Positions 15,342-23,685 of a stretch of 24,009 nt of DNA are shown in pieces (within the stretch, counting starts at the first letter, position 1; the number at the start of each line of letters is the position of its first letter). The notes under the pieces were generated by a model, which was not told where the DNA came from, ran no database searches, and saw nothing but the letters and a program-made list of their open reading frames with translations. Position numbers and translations under genes: made by a program. The stretch comes from an uncultured Verrucomicrobia subdivision 3 bacterium (GTDB lineage Bacteria; Verrucomicrobiota; Verrucomicrobiae; Limisphaerales; UBA11358): positions 1-24,009 of the forward strand of contig CAINDH010000064.1 of assembly GCA_903847285.1 (NCBI GenBank), written 5' to 3'.

Positions 15342-15377
15342 ATGCGCCGCACCGTAAAACGTGCGGCGCATTTTTTT
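15342..15377 (+). terminator. Intrinsic terminator after the DHp gene
   Basis: ATGCGCCGCAC (15342-15352) pairs with GTGCGGCGCAT (15361-15371) over 11 bp with an 8-nt loop, followed directly by a run of seven T (15371-15377). A classic Rho-independent terminator that separates the DHp gene from secA. Confidence 0.9.
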
Positions 15378-15478
15378 ATCCGTGTCTGAGCGTGCTGCCG
15401 GCATCTAGCCGATGGCGTGGTTTTGACCAGATGCATTCCAACTAAAATTTCGCATCCCAAACCCGCCCTTCGTTTGGT

Positions 15479-15507
15479 TTGACCATTCCCGCTTCCTCGC
15501 GTAGCGT
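15479..15507 (+). promoter_or_regulatory. Probable sigma70-type promoter of secA
   Basis: TTGACC (15479-15484), 17-bp spacer, TAGCGT (15502-15507). The transcript would begin around 15513-15517 and give a leader of some 30 nt before the GTG start of secA at 15547. CCGCTCGTTTTT starts 2 bp after the -10 hexamer, as it does in the ppdK promoter. Confidence 0.45.
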
Positions 15508-15546
15508 GTCCGCTCGTTTTTTAACCATTGTTACCGAAAGTTTGCC

Positions 15547-18500
15547 GTGAATTTTTTAAGAGCCATTTTTCCGTCCCGCAATGACCGCGAGGTCAAAAAA
15601 ATCCGCCCGATGGTCGCGCAGATCAATGAGATCGAGGCCGGGTTGCAGTCGTTGCCTGACGACGCTCTGCGCGCCAAGACCGCCGCATGGAAGGCGGAGC
15701 TTGCCCAGATCGAGGACAACGCCGAACTCGCCGCCAAGTTAAATGAAATTCTACCGGAAGCTTTTGCCGTGGTGAAAAATGCCGCGCGCCGTTTATGCGG
15801 TCAGGACGTGATGGTGCGCGAACATCCGCTCAAGTGGCAAATGGTGCATTTCGATGTTCAGCTCATCGGCGGCTACTCGCTGCACACGGGGCACATTTCT
15901 GAAATGGCTACAGGCGAAGGGAAAACGCTCGTCGGCACATTGCCGGTGTATCTGAACGCCCTGTCTGGTCGCGGCGTCCACGTCGTGACGGTGAATGACT
16001 ATCTGGCCTTACGCGACAGCGAGTGGATGGGCGCGGTCTATAAGTTTCTCGGCCTGACCGTCGGTTGCATTCTCCACGATCAGTCGCCAGCGGTTCGCCG
16101 GGAGCAATACAACTGCGACATCACATACGGCACGAACGCCGAATTCGGTTTTGATTATCTCCGCGACAACGGCATGGCGCTCCGCAAGGAGGAGCAGGTG
16201 CAGCGCGGTCATTACTTCGCGATTGTTGACGAAGTCGATTCCATCTTGATTGATGAAGCGCGCACGCCGCTCATCATCAGCGGTCCGGCGGTGCGCACAT
16301 TCGACGAACAATACGCGCAGTGGAAGCCGACGGTCGAAGGACTCGTGCGCGCGCAGCAGCAGTTGTGCAATCGCTTTCTCAAGGAGGCGGAAGAGTTGCT
16401 TAAGAAATTAAATTCAGCGGATCTTGCTAAGTCGCAAAACCGCGAAGAAATGGAACGGCAGGCAGGCTTGCTATTATTCCGCGTCAAGACTGGTCAGCCG
16501 CGCTCGGAAGCGTTGATGAAAATCTTGGAAATTCCCGAGAACGCTTCCCTGATGAATCAAGCGGAACTCTCGCTGCACAAAGATCAGAAGAAAGAAGAGC
16601 TTTACCGCGAGAAGGAAGAACTGTTATTCGCGATGGACGAGAAGAGCCACGAAGCAGACATGACGGAAAAGGGTCGCAGCTATATCAGCCCTTCCGACCC
16701 TGACGCGTTTGTGCTGCCGGATTTGTCCACGCAGTTGCATGACGTGGATGCTGGCGCCGAAACCGACGCGCGCAAGCGACTCGAAGCAAAGGCGAAGTTG
16801 CAGGCGGAATTCGAGACGAAGGCGCAGAAGATTCATGCCATCTCGCAGTTGCTGAAAGCCTATTCGCTTTACCAGCTCGACGTGGAATACGTCGTGCAGG
16901 AAAACAAAGTCATCATCGTGGATAAGAACACGGGACGCTTGATGTCCGGCCGCCGCTGGAGCGATGGCTTGCATCAGGCCGTTGAAGCAAAAGAAGGCGT
17001 GGCTATCGAGCGTGAGACCCAGACGCTCGCGACCATCACCATTCAAAATTATTTCCGTCTCTACACCAAACTTGCGGGCATGACTGGCACGGCGGAGACC
17101 GAAGCAGCGGAATTTTTCGACATCTACAAACTCGGCGTGCTGACGATTCCGCAGAATCGTCCGAACGTCCGCAAAGATTCAGACGACTCCGTCTATAAAA
17201 CGCGTCGCGAAAAATTCAACGCCGTCGTCAAAGAAATCGCTGCGCTTCACGCGCAGGGTCGTCCCGTGCTTGTTGGAACAATTTCCGTTGAGACGAGCGA
17301 AATGCTTTCGCGGATGCTGAAGAAGGAAGGACTCATCCATTCTGTCCTCAACGCAAAATTTCATCAGTCGGAAGCGGAGATCGTCGCGCGTGCCGGACAG
17401 CGGGGCGCCATCACCATCGCCACAAACATGGCCGGACGCGGCACGGACATCAAACTCGGCCCCGGCGTCGCCGAGGTCGGCGGCTTGCACGTGCTTGGCA
17501 CGGAACGCCATGAATCGCGCCGCATTGACCGGCAGTTGCGCGGTCGTTGCTCGCGTCAGGGTGATCCCGGTTCCTCGCACTTTTTCATTTCGCTCGAAGA
17601 CGATTTGATGCGCCTGTTCGGCAGCGACCGCATCGTGAAATTGATGGAGCGCATGGGACTTGAAGAAGGAGAAGAGCTGAAGCACGGCTTGCTTAATCGT
17701 TCCATCCAACAGGCGCAGAAACGCGTCGAGGGACATAATTTTCAGCAGCGCAAACGCACGCTCGAATATGACGACGTGATGAACAAGCAGCGCGAAGTCA
17801 TCTACGGCTTCCGCAACGAAATCATTAACAGCGACGACGTCCGCGACCGCTTGATGGACATCATCGAGGAGGTCGTGGTTCTGAAAGTCGAACAGTTCAC
17901 GTCTACCGACTCCGACGCTAACGAATGGAAAATCCGCCAGCTTGCCGACTGGGTGAATTTGAATTTCCCGCTCGGTATGCCCGAAGCGGAAATCGTCAAG
18001 GCTGCGCACGCTGGTAAAGAAAAGCCCGTCAGCGGTTCGCTGTTCGATGGCTTGAGCGAGGCGCAATTTGCCGCCTGCAATTTTATCAGCGATGCGATCC
18101 GCAAAGCCTATGAGCTCAAAATTAGCTTCGACGAGCCGGACAAGCTCGTGGCTGTGGAACGCTACACAATCTTGAGCGCGATTGATAAATTGTGGCAGGA
18201 ACATCTTTACGAGATGGACAGCCTGCGTCAAAGCATCGGCTTGCGGGCGCACGGCCAGCGTGACCCGTTGCTGGAATACAAAGCAGAAGCGTTCAAGATT
18301 TTTGACGAGCTGATGGTGAACGTGAAAACAGAAATCTGTCATAACGTTTTCCGCAGCGCGTCCAGCCTGCTCGCTTTTGAAAGTTTTCTACGCAACGCAC
18401 CGCAACAGACCTTGCATCAGACGACGCAGACATTGGGAACTGGTTCGACGGCGGCTCCCGCCCCCGGCAAACGCGCCAGCGATCTCGTGAGCGAAGCTGC

Positions 18501-18618
18501 GAATGCCGCTGAAGCTCAAGCCAAGGCTAAGCCCGTCCGCACCGGTCCCAAAGTTGGCCGCAACGATCCGTGCCCGTGTGCCAGTGGCAAAAAATACAAG
18601 AGCTGCTGCGGAAAATAA
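15547..18618 (+). CDS. secA: Preprotein translocase ATPase SecA
   Basis: 1023 aa; the motor that drives unfolded preproteins through SecYEG. Walker A is ATGEGKT (121-127), Walker B DEVDSILIDEA (228-238), MAGRGTDIKL starts at 628 and the arginine-finger region LRGRCSRQGDPGSSHFFISL follows. The C-terminus has the SecB/zinc domain, GRNDPCPCASGKKYKSCCGK, with Cys1009, 1011, 1020 and 1021. It is about 120 residues longer than E. coli SecA. Most of the excess is a charged, helical stretch within about 245-450, between LIISGPA and LDVEYVV, the preprotein cross-linking region. The start is GTG (MNFLRAIFPSRNDREVKKI), which matches the family N-terminus. It has its own promoter and is followed by a hairpin terminator. 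Confidence 0.97.
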   Translation: MNFLRAIFPSRNDREVKKIRPMVAQINEIEAGLQSLPDDALRAKTAAWKAELAQIEDNAELAAKLNEILPEAFAVVKNAARRLCGQDVMVREHPLKWQMVHFDVQLIGGYSLHTGHISEMATGEGKTLVGTLPVYLNALSGRGVHVVTVNDYLALRDSEWMGAVYKFLGLTVGCILHDQSPAVRREQYNCDITYGTNAEFGFDYLRDNGMALRKEEQVQRGHYFAIVDEVDSILIDEARTPLIISGPAVRTFDEQYAQWKPTVEGLVRAQQQLCNRFLKEAEELLKKLNSADLAKSQNREEMERQAGLLLFRVKTGQPRSEALMKILEIPENASLMNQAELSLHKDQKKEELYREKEELLFAMDEKSHEADMTEKGRSYISPSDPDAFVLPDLSTQLHDVDAGAETDARKRLEAKAKLQAEFETKAQKIHAISQLLKAYSLYQLDVEYVVQENKVIIVDKNTGRLMSGRRWSDGLHQAVEAKEGVAIERETQTLATITIQNYFRLYTKLAGMTGTAETEAAEFFDIYKLGVLTIPQNRPNVRKDSDDSVYKTRREKFNAVVKEIAALHAQGRPVLVGTISVETSEMLSRMLKKEGLIHSVLNAKFHQSEAEIVARAGQRGAITIATNMAGRGTDIKLGPGVAEVGGLHVLGTERHESRRIDRQLRGRCSRQGDPGSSHFFISLEDDLMRLFGSDRIVKLMERMGLEEGEELKHGLLNRSIQQAQKRVEGHNFQQRKRTLEYDDVMNKQREVIYGFRNEIINSDDVRDRLMDIIEEVVVLKVEQFTSTDSDANEWKIRQLADWVNLNFPLGMPEAEIVKAAHAGKEKPVSGSLFDGLSEAQFAACNFISDAIRKAYELKISFDEPDKLVAVERYTILSAIDKLWQEHLYEMDSLRQSIGLRAHGQRDPLLEYKAEAFKIFDELMVNVKTEICHNVFRSASSLLAFESFLRNAPQQTLHQTTQTLGTGSTAAPAPGKRASDLVSEAANAAEAQAKAKPVRTGPKVGRNDPCPCASGKKYKSCCGK

Positions 18619-18655
18619 TTCTGCACCGCGCTTCAGTCTTCGGTTATATTTCGTC

Positions 18656-18693
18656 CAGCCGCAGTGTTTCAACCACACTGCGGCTGTTTGTTT
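18656..18693 (+). terminator. Terminator after secA
   Basis: CAGCCGCAGTGT (18656-18667) pairs perfectly with ACACTGCGGCTG (18675-18686), 12 bp with a 7-nt loop, followed by TTTGTTTGG. The T-tract is interrupted but the stem is strong and correctly placed. Confidence 0.8.
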
Positions 18694-18768
18694 GGTAATC
18701 AGTTCAAGCGATGCTTGAAAATTTTTATCAATTCACGCCTCGCCCGCGAACCGGGTTACAAACGGGGC

Positions 18769-19377
18769 ATGAAAACGATTCTCTGTTTCATCGCCCAGTT
18801 CACCGCCGTTGTTTTTCTCGCCGAACTTGCCGCCGGGTTCGTTCACTGGTTTGAAGACGCCTACATCCGTGAACGCACGCCGCTCGTCGGCAAGTTCATT
18901 GGCCGCCCGAATATTGTGCACCATCACTACCCGCGCTTCATGACGCGGCACACTTGGTGGCGAAGCTCGTGGGACTTGGTTTTGATTTCCGCGTTGATGG
19001 TCGTCGGCGCGTGGTGCGTGGGGTTGCTGACATGGCAGGTCTGGCTGTTCGCCGTGCTGTCGGCGAACGCCAATGAGTTTCATAAATGGGAACACCGCAC
19101 GCGCAAGGAAAACGGACGGCTGATTTCATTTATGCAGGACATAAAACTGTTGCAGAGCGCCAAGCATCACGCCTTGCATCACACCGACCCGAAGAACAGC
19201 CATTACTGCACCATCACAAACGTGTTGAATCCCGTGCTCGACGCGCTGCGCTTTTGGGGTGGACTAGAATGGCTGCTCGCCAAAACCATCGGCTTACGCC
19301 GCCAGCCGGACACATCCGTGCGCGGCCACGGCCCGGGGCCGGAGTGGCTGAAGGAATACGGCCGTGCGCGGAATTGA
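18769..19377 (+). CDS. CarF/TMEM189-type (plasmanylethanolamine desaturase family) membrane protein
   Basis: 202 aa. Its histidine pattern is that of the Kua/TMEM189/CarF lipid desaturases, which in animals and myxobacteria form the vinyl-ether bond of plasmalogens. H26 lies in VHWFEDAY, H51-H53 in RPNIVHHHYPRF, H105 and H109 in NEFHKWEHR, H133-134 and H137-138 in AKHHALHHTDPKNSHYC. The closing NVLNPVLDALRFWGGLEWLL block is also typical. TM segments: about 4-23 and 70-97, perhaps split into two. The family uses a di-iron centre and molecular oxygen. The start at 18769 is chosen because upstream codons overlap the secA terminator hairpin. No obvious ether-lipid gene is adjacent; trmO follows after 71 bp. 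Activity as a plasmalogen enzyme is inference; a different desaturated lipid is possible. Confidence 0.85.
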   Translation: MKTILCFIAQFTAVVFLAELAAGFVHWFEDAYIRERTPLVGKFIGRPNIVHHHYPRFMTRHTWWRSSWDLVLISALMVVGAWCVGLLTWQVWLFAVLSANANEFHKWEHRTRKENGRLISFMQDIKLLQSAKHHALHHTDPKNSHYCTITNVLNPVLDALRFWGGLEWLLAKTIGLRRQPDTSVRGHGPGPEWLKEYGRARN

Positions 19378-19448
19378 ATTTCGTTTGATTCATGTATTTC
19401 GTGGTTTAACTCATCCGCTATTCGGGTTAAACCTTTGCCGCCGTCCGC

Positions 19449-20312
19449 ATGAATATAAATCCATCACCCACGCTTACCTTGTCGCCCATTGGATATATCC
19501 GCGCGCAAAAGTTGGTGAAATTTCAGGCGCTGCATCAGCCCGCCGAGGCCGTGCCGGAAAGAAATGTTCTGGAGCTGCTGCCGGGCTGCGATTACGAAAC
19601 CGCGCTCCGCGACCTCGCCGGATTTTCCCGCGTGTGGTTGCTGTCGTGGTTTCATCGGAACAAAACGTGGCGGCCGCTCGTGCTGCCGCCCCGCGGGCCG
19701 GCCAAGCGGCGCGGCGTTTTTGCAACGCGCTCGCCGCATCGCCCGAATCCGCTCGGCCTTACGCCCGTGCAACTTATCGCTGTGGAAGGTCGCACGCTAA
19801 TCCTTGGTGCGTGTGATCTGGTGGACGGCACGCCCATCGTCGACATCAAGCCTTACATTCCGGCCTACGATGCCTTTCCCGACGCGCTGGCTGGCTGGAC
19901 GGGCGAAGTCGCCGCCGCGCAAGAAACGCCGCCGCAATTTTCCGTGTGTCTCGCGCCGCTGGCCGAGTCGCAGGCGGAATGGTTGCGTGCGAACTGGCAA
20001 CTGGATTTTCGCCCGCGCTTGTTTGAATTGCTGGCGCGCGATCCTTCGCCGCATCGCACGCGGCGCATCCGTCGGCGCGGTGAAAATCAATTCGCCATCG
20101 GCTGCGGCGCATGGCAGGCGGTGTTCACGGTGACGAAAAAAGTTGTGACCATTCTGGCGCTTGAAACCGGCTACCCGCCGCGTTTTTTGAATGACCGCAC
20201 GCTCGATGATTTGCCCGACCGCGAAGCACAACTGGCTTTTCTCGAACGCTGGCCGCAGGCGCGCTGGAGCCAGCCGCCGCGCAAATCCAATTCGCCAGCC
20301 AGCAAGATTTAA
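19449..20312 (+). CDS. trmO: tRNA (N6-threonylcarbamoyladenosine37-N6)-methyltransferase TrmO
   Basis: 287 aa; uses SAM to methylate t6A at position 37 of threonine tRNA to m6t6A, tuning ACY codon reading. The N-terminal TsaA/YaeB beta-barrel domain contains SPIGYIRA (12-19), ELLPGCDYETALRDLAGFSR (42-61), the signature RRGVFATRSPHRPNPLGLT (87-105) and LVDGTPIVDIKPYIPAYD (124-141). A C-terminal domain follows to about 270. The protein ends with a basic tail. The gene is convergent with yacG and their coding ends overlap by 4 bp. The start (MNINPSPTLTLSPIGYIRA) gives the normal family N-terminus. Confidence 0.93.
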   Translation: MNINPSPTLTLSPIGYIRAQKLVKFQALHQPAEAVPERNVLELLPGCDYETALRDLAGFSRVWLLSWFHRNKTWRPLVLPPRGPAKRRGVFATRSPHRPNPLGLTPVQLIAVEGRTLILGACDLVDGTPIVDIKPYIPAYDAFPDALAGWTGEVAAAQETPPQFSVCLAPLAESQAEWLRANWQLDFRPRLFELLARDPSPHRTRRIRRRGENQFAIGCGAWQAVFTVTKKVVTILALETGYPPRFLNDRTLDDLPDREAQLAFLERWPQARWSQPPRKSNSPASKI

Positions 20313-20512
20313 TTCCGGCTCGGCGGCAGCGATTCGTCATCGCCAAAAACTTCGGGAAGATGTTCGGGCTTGAGCGGTTCGGAGATGGCATGCTCGCCGC
20401 TGAACCATTTGCCAAGGTCAACCAACTTGCAGCGCTTGGAACAGAAGGGGCCGAAGGAACCGGCGAACCAGTCGCCGTATTTTTTGCAGGTCGGGCACTT
20501 GACCGTTGGCAT
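20309..20512 (-). CDS. yacG: Small zinc-binding DNA gyrase inhibitor YacG
   Basis: 67 aa, the family's usual size. Four cysteines form the zinc site: CPTC at 6-9 and FCSKRC with C24 and C28, followed by LVDLGKWFSGEHAI, the conserved YacG core. E. coli YacG binds GyrB and blocks DNA binding of gyrase; the same role is likely but not proven here. It begins 2 bp after the stop codon of the 185-aa secreted-protein gene, so it probably shares its transcript and possibly translational coupling. Its 3' end overlaps that of trmO. Confidence 0.93.
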   Translation of the reverse strand: MPTVKCPTCKKYGDWFAGSFGPFCSKRCKLVDLGKWFSGEHAISEPLKPEHLPEVFGDDESLPPSRN

Positions 20513-20514
20513 GA

Positions 20515-21072
20515 CTACTTGGTGGCCGCGGCGATTTTTTTGAGGTCGGACACGACGTTGTCAGCGGCTTCAGTCGGCACGCTGGCATCAGCCAAAATCT
20601 TTTGGACGGTTTCTGCAATCTTATCCGCCTGCGCCGTGGTGAGGTGCGAGCCGTTGAAAACGGCGTGGGCGAAAGTTCCCAGCTGTTTCTGTTGCGTGGC
20701 GGTGATCTTTTTGTTGCCGGTCAGGGCGACGGACAAATCGTCCGCAAATTTTCTGACGTCGTCGGACTTCGCTTTTTTGCCTTGGGCGGCGGTGGTGAGA
20801 TTATTCATCAGCGACGCTTTCTGCGCGGCGTCCGGCTTCTCGTCCTTGCCGAACGCAGTGAAATCTGCCGTGAGGTCGGCGATGTTCTGGGCGGTGGATT
20901 GCAGCGCGGGGTCTACAGGCTGCGAGTCCGAGCTGCCGCGCTGGATGCGCGATTGCTCGGCGTTGTTTTGATCTACCACGCCGCGCGCGCGTTGCTTGGC
21001 GGCAGTGAACGGGTCGGCCAAGGCGCTGCTGGCGACGAGCAGCGCGGGCAGCAGGGCGAAATATTTTTTCAT
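20515..21072 (-). CDS. Secreted protein of unknown function
   Basis: 185 aa, not recognised. A signal peptide (MKKYFALLPALLVASSALA, cleavage after residue 19) predicts export. The mature protein is rich in Ala, Thr, Asp, Lys and Gln and is probably all-helical: for example NIADLTADFTAFGKDEKPDA, DDVRKFADDLSVALTGNKKI and ETVQKILADASVPTEAADNV. No cysteine occurs and no catalytic motif is seen. It lies between the S41 protease gene (4 bp upstream) and yacG (2 bp downstream), so it is almost surely cotranscribed with both. A role as partner or substrate of the protease is possible, but nothing in the sequence proves it. Confidence 0.85.
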   Translation of the reverse strand: MKKYFALLPALLVASSALADPFTAAKQRARGVVDQNNAEQSRIQRGSSDSQPVDPALQSTAQNIADLTADFTAFGKDEKPDAAQKASLMNNLTTAAQGKKAKSDDVRKFADDLSVALTGNKKITATQQKQLGTFAHAVFNGSHLTTAQADKIAETVQKILADASVPTEAADNVVSDLKKIAAATK

Positions 21073-21076
21073 GACG

Positions 21077-23494
21077 TCAACGGGTGGTGGTCAACCGGCC
21101 ACTTTTGGACAACAGCGAGATGTAGTCGCGCAGGATGTTCTCGCTTTCGGACAGCGCGGCATCGTTCGGCGGAGCCTTGGAGATGGTCGTGGTGATGATT
21201 TGATTGGTCAGTGACAGGGGGGTGTTGGTGGGGTCATTGGCCATGGCGGCAATGAGGGCAAAATAATTTGTCGCGGCTCTGGTCAGGGTGTTCGTGTCGA
21301 AGTAATGAGCAAGGCCGCGCGTCCAATTAGTCTGAACCGTAACGGTGACGATGTTGGTGGCCAAAAATATTTTCGCGGCGGGCAGCCCGGGTTCCTCAGA
21401 ATTCTTTACGGTGAGTTCATAAACTTTATAGGCGGGCAGGGGGCGGGTATCGCGTTCGCGTTCGCGCTCGCGGTTTCTGAGGGCGTTACGTTCGTGTTCG
21501 GCGATGGCTTCGCGTTCGTTGAGCGTCACGGATTTTTCGGCCTGAGTTTTTTTGAACTGCTCGATGTCCTGGCGGACGTAGGCAAATTCCTGATTGGTGC
21601 TGATGCGGTCAAGCGAGCGGTGTTGCAGTTCGGAGAGGAACGGTTCGACGAGGTTCAGCTTGTCGTAACGCACCGGCTGGATGGTGTCCCATTCGAGGCA
21701 GTTGTCCAAAGCCGCTTCGCCGACTTGCGTGGAGTGATTCCAGATGTCGGGCAAAACGATGTCGGAGTTCACGCCGTTCTTTTGGGTGGACGCGCCGCTG
21801 ACGCGGTAAAATTTTCCTTTGGTGATTTTTAACATTCCCGGATCGTTAGTGGCATCTGTGTTGGCGGGCCAGACGAATGGGCGCAGCGGTTGCAGTTGTT
21901 GAATGGTGCCCTTGCCGTGCGTGGAAACGTCGCCGACGATGATGGCGCGGCCATAATCTTGCAAGGCTGCTCCCGCAATCTCCGAGGCGGACGCACTGAA
22001 ACGATTCAGCATAACAACCAAGGGGCCGTCATAGACCACTTCAGGGTCAGGGTCAGCTCCGATGGCCACAGCCCCGCGCGAATCGCGCTGCAAGACAATG
22101 GGACCGTCCTTGATGAACAGGCCGGTAAACCGCACGGCTTCTTCCAGTGAACCACCGGGGTTGCTGCGCAGGTCGAGGATAACGCCAGCGACTTTTGCCT
22201 GTTTCAATTTGTTGAGAAGCTTGGTGACATCCACTGAAGTGTATTTGGGGGTGGTGTGATCTTTGCCGTCATTGCCAACGGGCGCATAGAAGGAGGGCAA
22301 CTCAATCACGCCAACGCGTTGGCCGTCCGCTTGCTCGATGATTTGTGCTCTGGCCTCGCGATCTTCCAGTTTGATTTCATCGCGGATGAGCGTGATGACG
22401 CGGCGCGAACTCTGATCTTCAATTGGACTAATGGTCAGGCGAACTTCGGTGCCCTTGGTTCCACGGATGAGTTGCACGACTTTGTCCAATTCCATGTTGA
22501 CGACATCCACGGGAGTCTTTTCGCCTTGCGCCACGGCGATGATGCGGTCTTTGGGCTTGAGTTGTTTTGATTTCATCGCCGGTCCGCCGGGGACGAGTTC
22601 GCGGATGGTGCAATAACCAAAATCTTCGGAGAGCTGTGCGCCGATGCCGAAAAGCGCGAGGTTCAATTCAATCGAGAAATCTGCTGCCTTCGGCGCACTG
22701 AAAAAATCCGAGTGCGGGTCGTAGGCGTGGGCGATACCGGAATTCAGGAAGGCGGCGAGCACGGTGTCGCTGCTCCAGTTGGTGGTGAGGCGGAGGTTCC
22801 ACTGGTAACGTTTTTCCAGCATGGCAGTGATGTTGGTGTGGGCATCGGCGGGAAAGCTGACGGTGAAAACGCCGTTGCTCTCGGAGATTTCGCGGCCAAG
22901 TTTTTCGGCGAGGTATTCGTAACGGACACGTTGCTTCCAAAGTTGCTTGGCCTCATCCAATGTTTTAGGGAAGGCGGCATCGCGGCGGTCGGTGGGAAAT
23001 CTTTCCTCGGTGGCGAACTTGAACTTTTCGCGCGCCAGCAACTCGCTGACGTAACTGGTGTGCTGGGAGGAGCGTTGCGCGAGGCGCTGGTAAATGGAAA
23101 AGGCCGGAGCCAATTCGGACCGACTGTGGCCACCCACCATCAGCACATCCAGATTGGTGCGAACCGAGGAAAATTCATCGAGGTCAGATTGAAGAAAGTT
23201 TTCGTGACGCGGGTCCAGTGCATCAATGTAGCCATCGAACGCCTTGATCGACATTTCGCGGTCAAACGGGTGCAACAAGTAATGGTAACCCTCGAGCAGG
23301 CGGGTGGCGAAGAAAGCGATTTTCGCGTCGTTCGGTCCCGGCACCAGGTTGGCGGCGGGCGCATTCGTCGGCGTCGGCGTCCGTGTCGGTGCAGGGGTTC
23401 CGGAAGTTTTGCAGCCAGCCCAGACGGCCAGCCCGATGATGAAAACAGAGAGCAGAATTAAAATTCGTTGGCGGCGCATGACAAGTTGCAGCAT
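21077..23494 (-). CDS. prc: Carboxy-terminal processing protease, Prc/Tsp-like (S41)
   Basis: 805 aa, longer than E. coli Prc (682). The N-terminus is hydrophobic (ILILLSVFIIGLAVWAGC) and ends at Cys28, a possible lipoprotein site with an imperfect lipobox (Trp at -3), followed by a Thr/Pro-rich linker at 31-50. The helical vault domain precedes a PDZ domain (about 281-360, beginning LFGIGAQLSEDFGY). The S41 domain has VAGVILDLRSNPGG (435-448) and NRFSASASEIAGAALQDYGR (497-516). By alignment to Tsp the catalytic pair is Ser502 and Lys528 (THGKGTIQQ). A charged run rich in Arg and Glu (NRERERERD) lies in the C-terminal part. It probably trims or degrades periplasmic or envelope proteins. A start at the second Met (MRRQR, position 23479) is equally plausible. 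It heads the tight cluster with the secreted protein and yacG. Confidence 0.93.
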   Translation of the reverse strand: MLQLVMRRQRILILLSVFIIGLAVWAGCKTSGTPAPTRTPTPTNAPAANLVPGPNDAKIAFFATRLLEGYHYLLHPFDREMSIKAFDGYIDALDPRHENFLQSDLDEFSSVRTNLDVLMVGGHSRSELAPAFSIYQRLAQRSSQHTSYVSELLAREKFKFATEERFPTDRRDAAFPKTLDEAKQLWKQRVRYEYLAEKLGREISESNGVFTVSFPADAHTNITAMLEKRYQWNLRLTTNWSSDTVLAAFLNSGIAHAYDPHSDFFSAPKAADFSIELNLALFGIGAQLSEDFGYCTIRELVPGGPAMKSKQLKPKDRIIAVAQGEKTPVDVVNMELDKVVQLIRGTKGTEVRLTISPIEDQSSRRVITLIRDEIKLEDREARAQIIEQADGQRVGVIELPSFYAPVGNDGKDHTTPKYTSVDVTKLLNKLKQAKVAGVILDLRSNPGGSLEEAVRFTGLFIKDGPIVLQRDSRGAVAIGADPDPEVVYDGPLVVMLNRFSASASEIAGAALQDYGRAIIVGDVSTHGKGTIQQLQPLRPFVWPANTDATNDPGMLKITKGKFYRVSGASTQKNGVNSDIVLPDIWNHSTQVGEAALDNCLEWDTIQPVRYDKLNLVEPFLSELQHRSLDRISTNQEFAYVRQDIEQFKKTQAEKSVTLNEREAIAEHERNALRNRERERERDTRPLPAYKVYELTVKNSEEPGLPAAKIFLATNIVTVTVQTNWTRGLAHYFDTNTLTRAATNYFALIAAMANDPTNTPLSLTNQIITTTISKAPPNDAALSESENILRDYISLLSKSGRLTTTR

Positions 23495-23557
23495 TTGACC
23501 GAGGGTAAGCCAATTCGTTCAGCAATGGAAAACATTTATCACGCTTAGCCGACGGGC

Positions 23558-23606
23558 GACGTTTACGTTCCGGTGTCCGTGCTTTGAGCCCCGGAAGCGA
23601 TACGTC
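23558..23606. other. Imperfect hairpin in the prc/ppdK divergent gap
   Basis: GACGTTTACGTTCCGG (23558-23573) faces CCGGAAGCGATACGTC (23591-23606); 12 of 16 positions pair around a 17-nt loop. It lies upstream of the likely ppdK promoter and so would not be part of that transcript; on the minus strand it is upstream of prc. The style suggests a dispersed palindromic repeat or a regulator site. Confidence 0.35.
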
Positions 23607-23657
23607 GGAGACGCTACAGCTTAGTCAAGGTCTGCCCGCTTTTTGCCGCATGATTCA

Positions 23658-23685
23658 TTGACTCTAATCGGTCGTCTGCTATTTT
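23658..23685 (+). promoter_or_regulatory. Probable sigma70-type promoter of ppdK
   Basis: TTGACT (23658-23663), 16-bp spacer, TATTTT (23680-23685), about 46 bp before the ATG of ppdK. CCGCTCGTTTTT starts 2 bp after the -10 hexamer, the same element and spacing as at the secA promoter. Confidence 0.5.

Noticed and set aside
17179..18342. 387-codon open frame on the minus strand opposite secA
   Set aside because: Shadow of the highly conserved SecA C-terminal half; no start signal, motif or plausible composition.
18664..18768. Longer N-terminus of the CarF-like gene
   Set aside because: It begins inside the secA terminator hairpin and adds a Cys-rich stretch not typical of the family.
22712..23461. 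249-codon open frame opposite the prc 5' half
   Set aside because: Antisense shadow; the true gene on the other strand has PDZ and S41 motifs in order.
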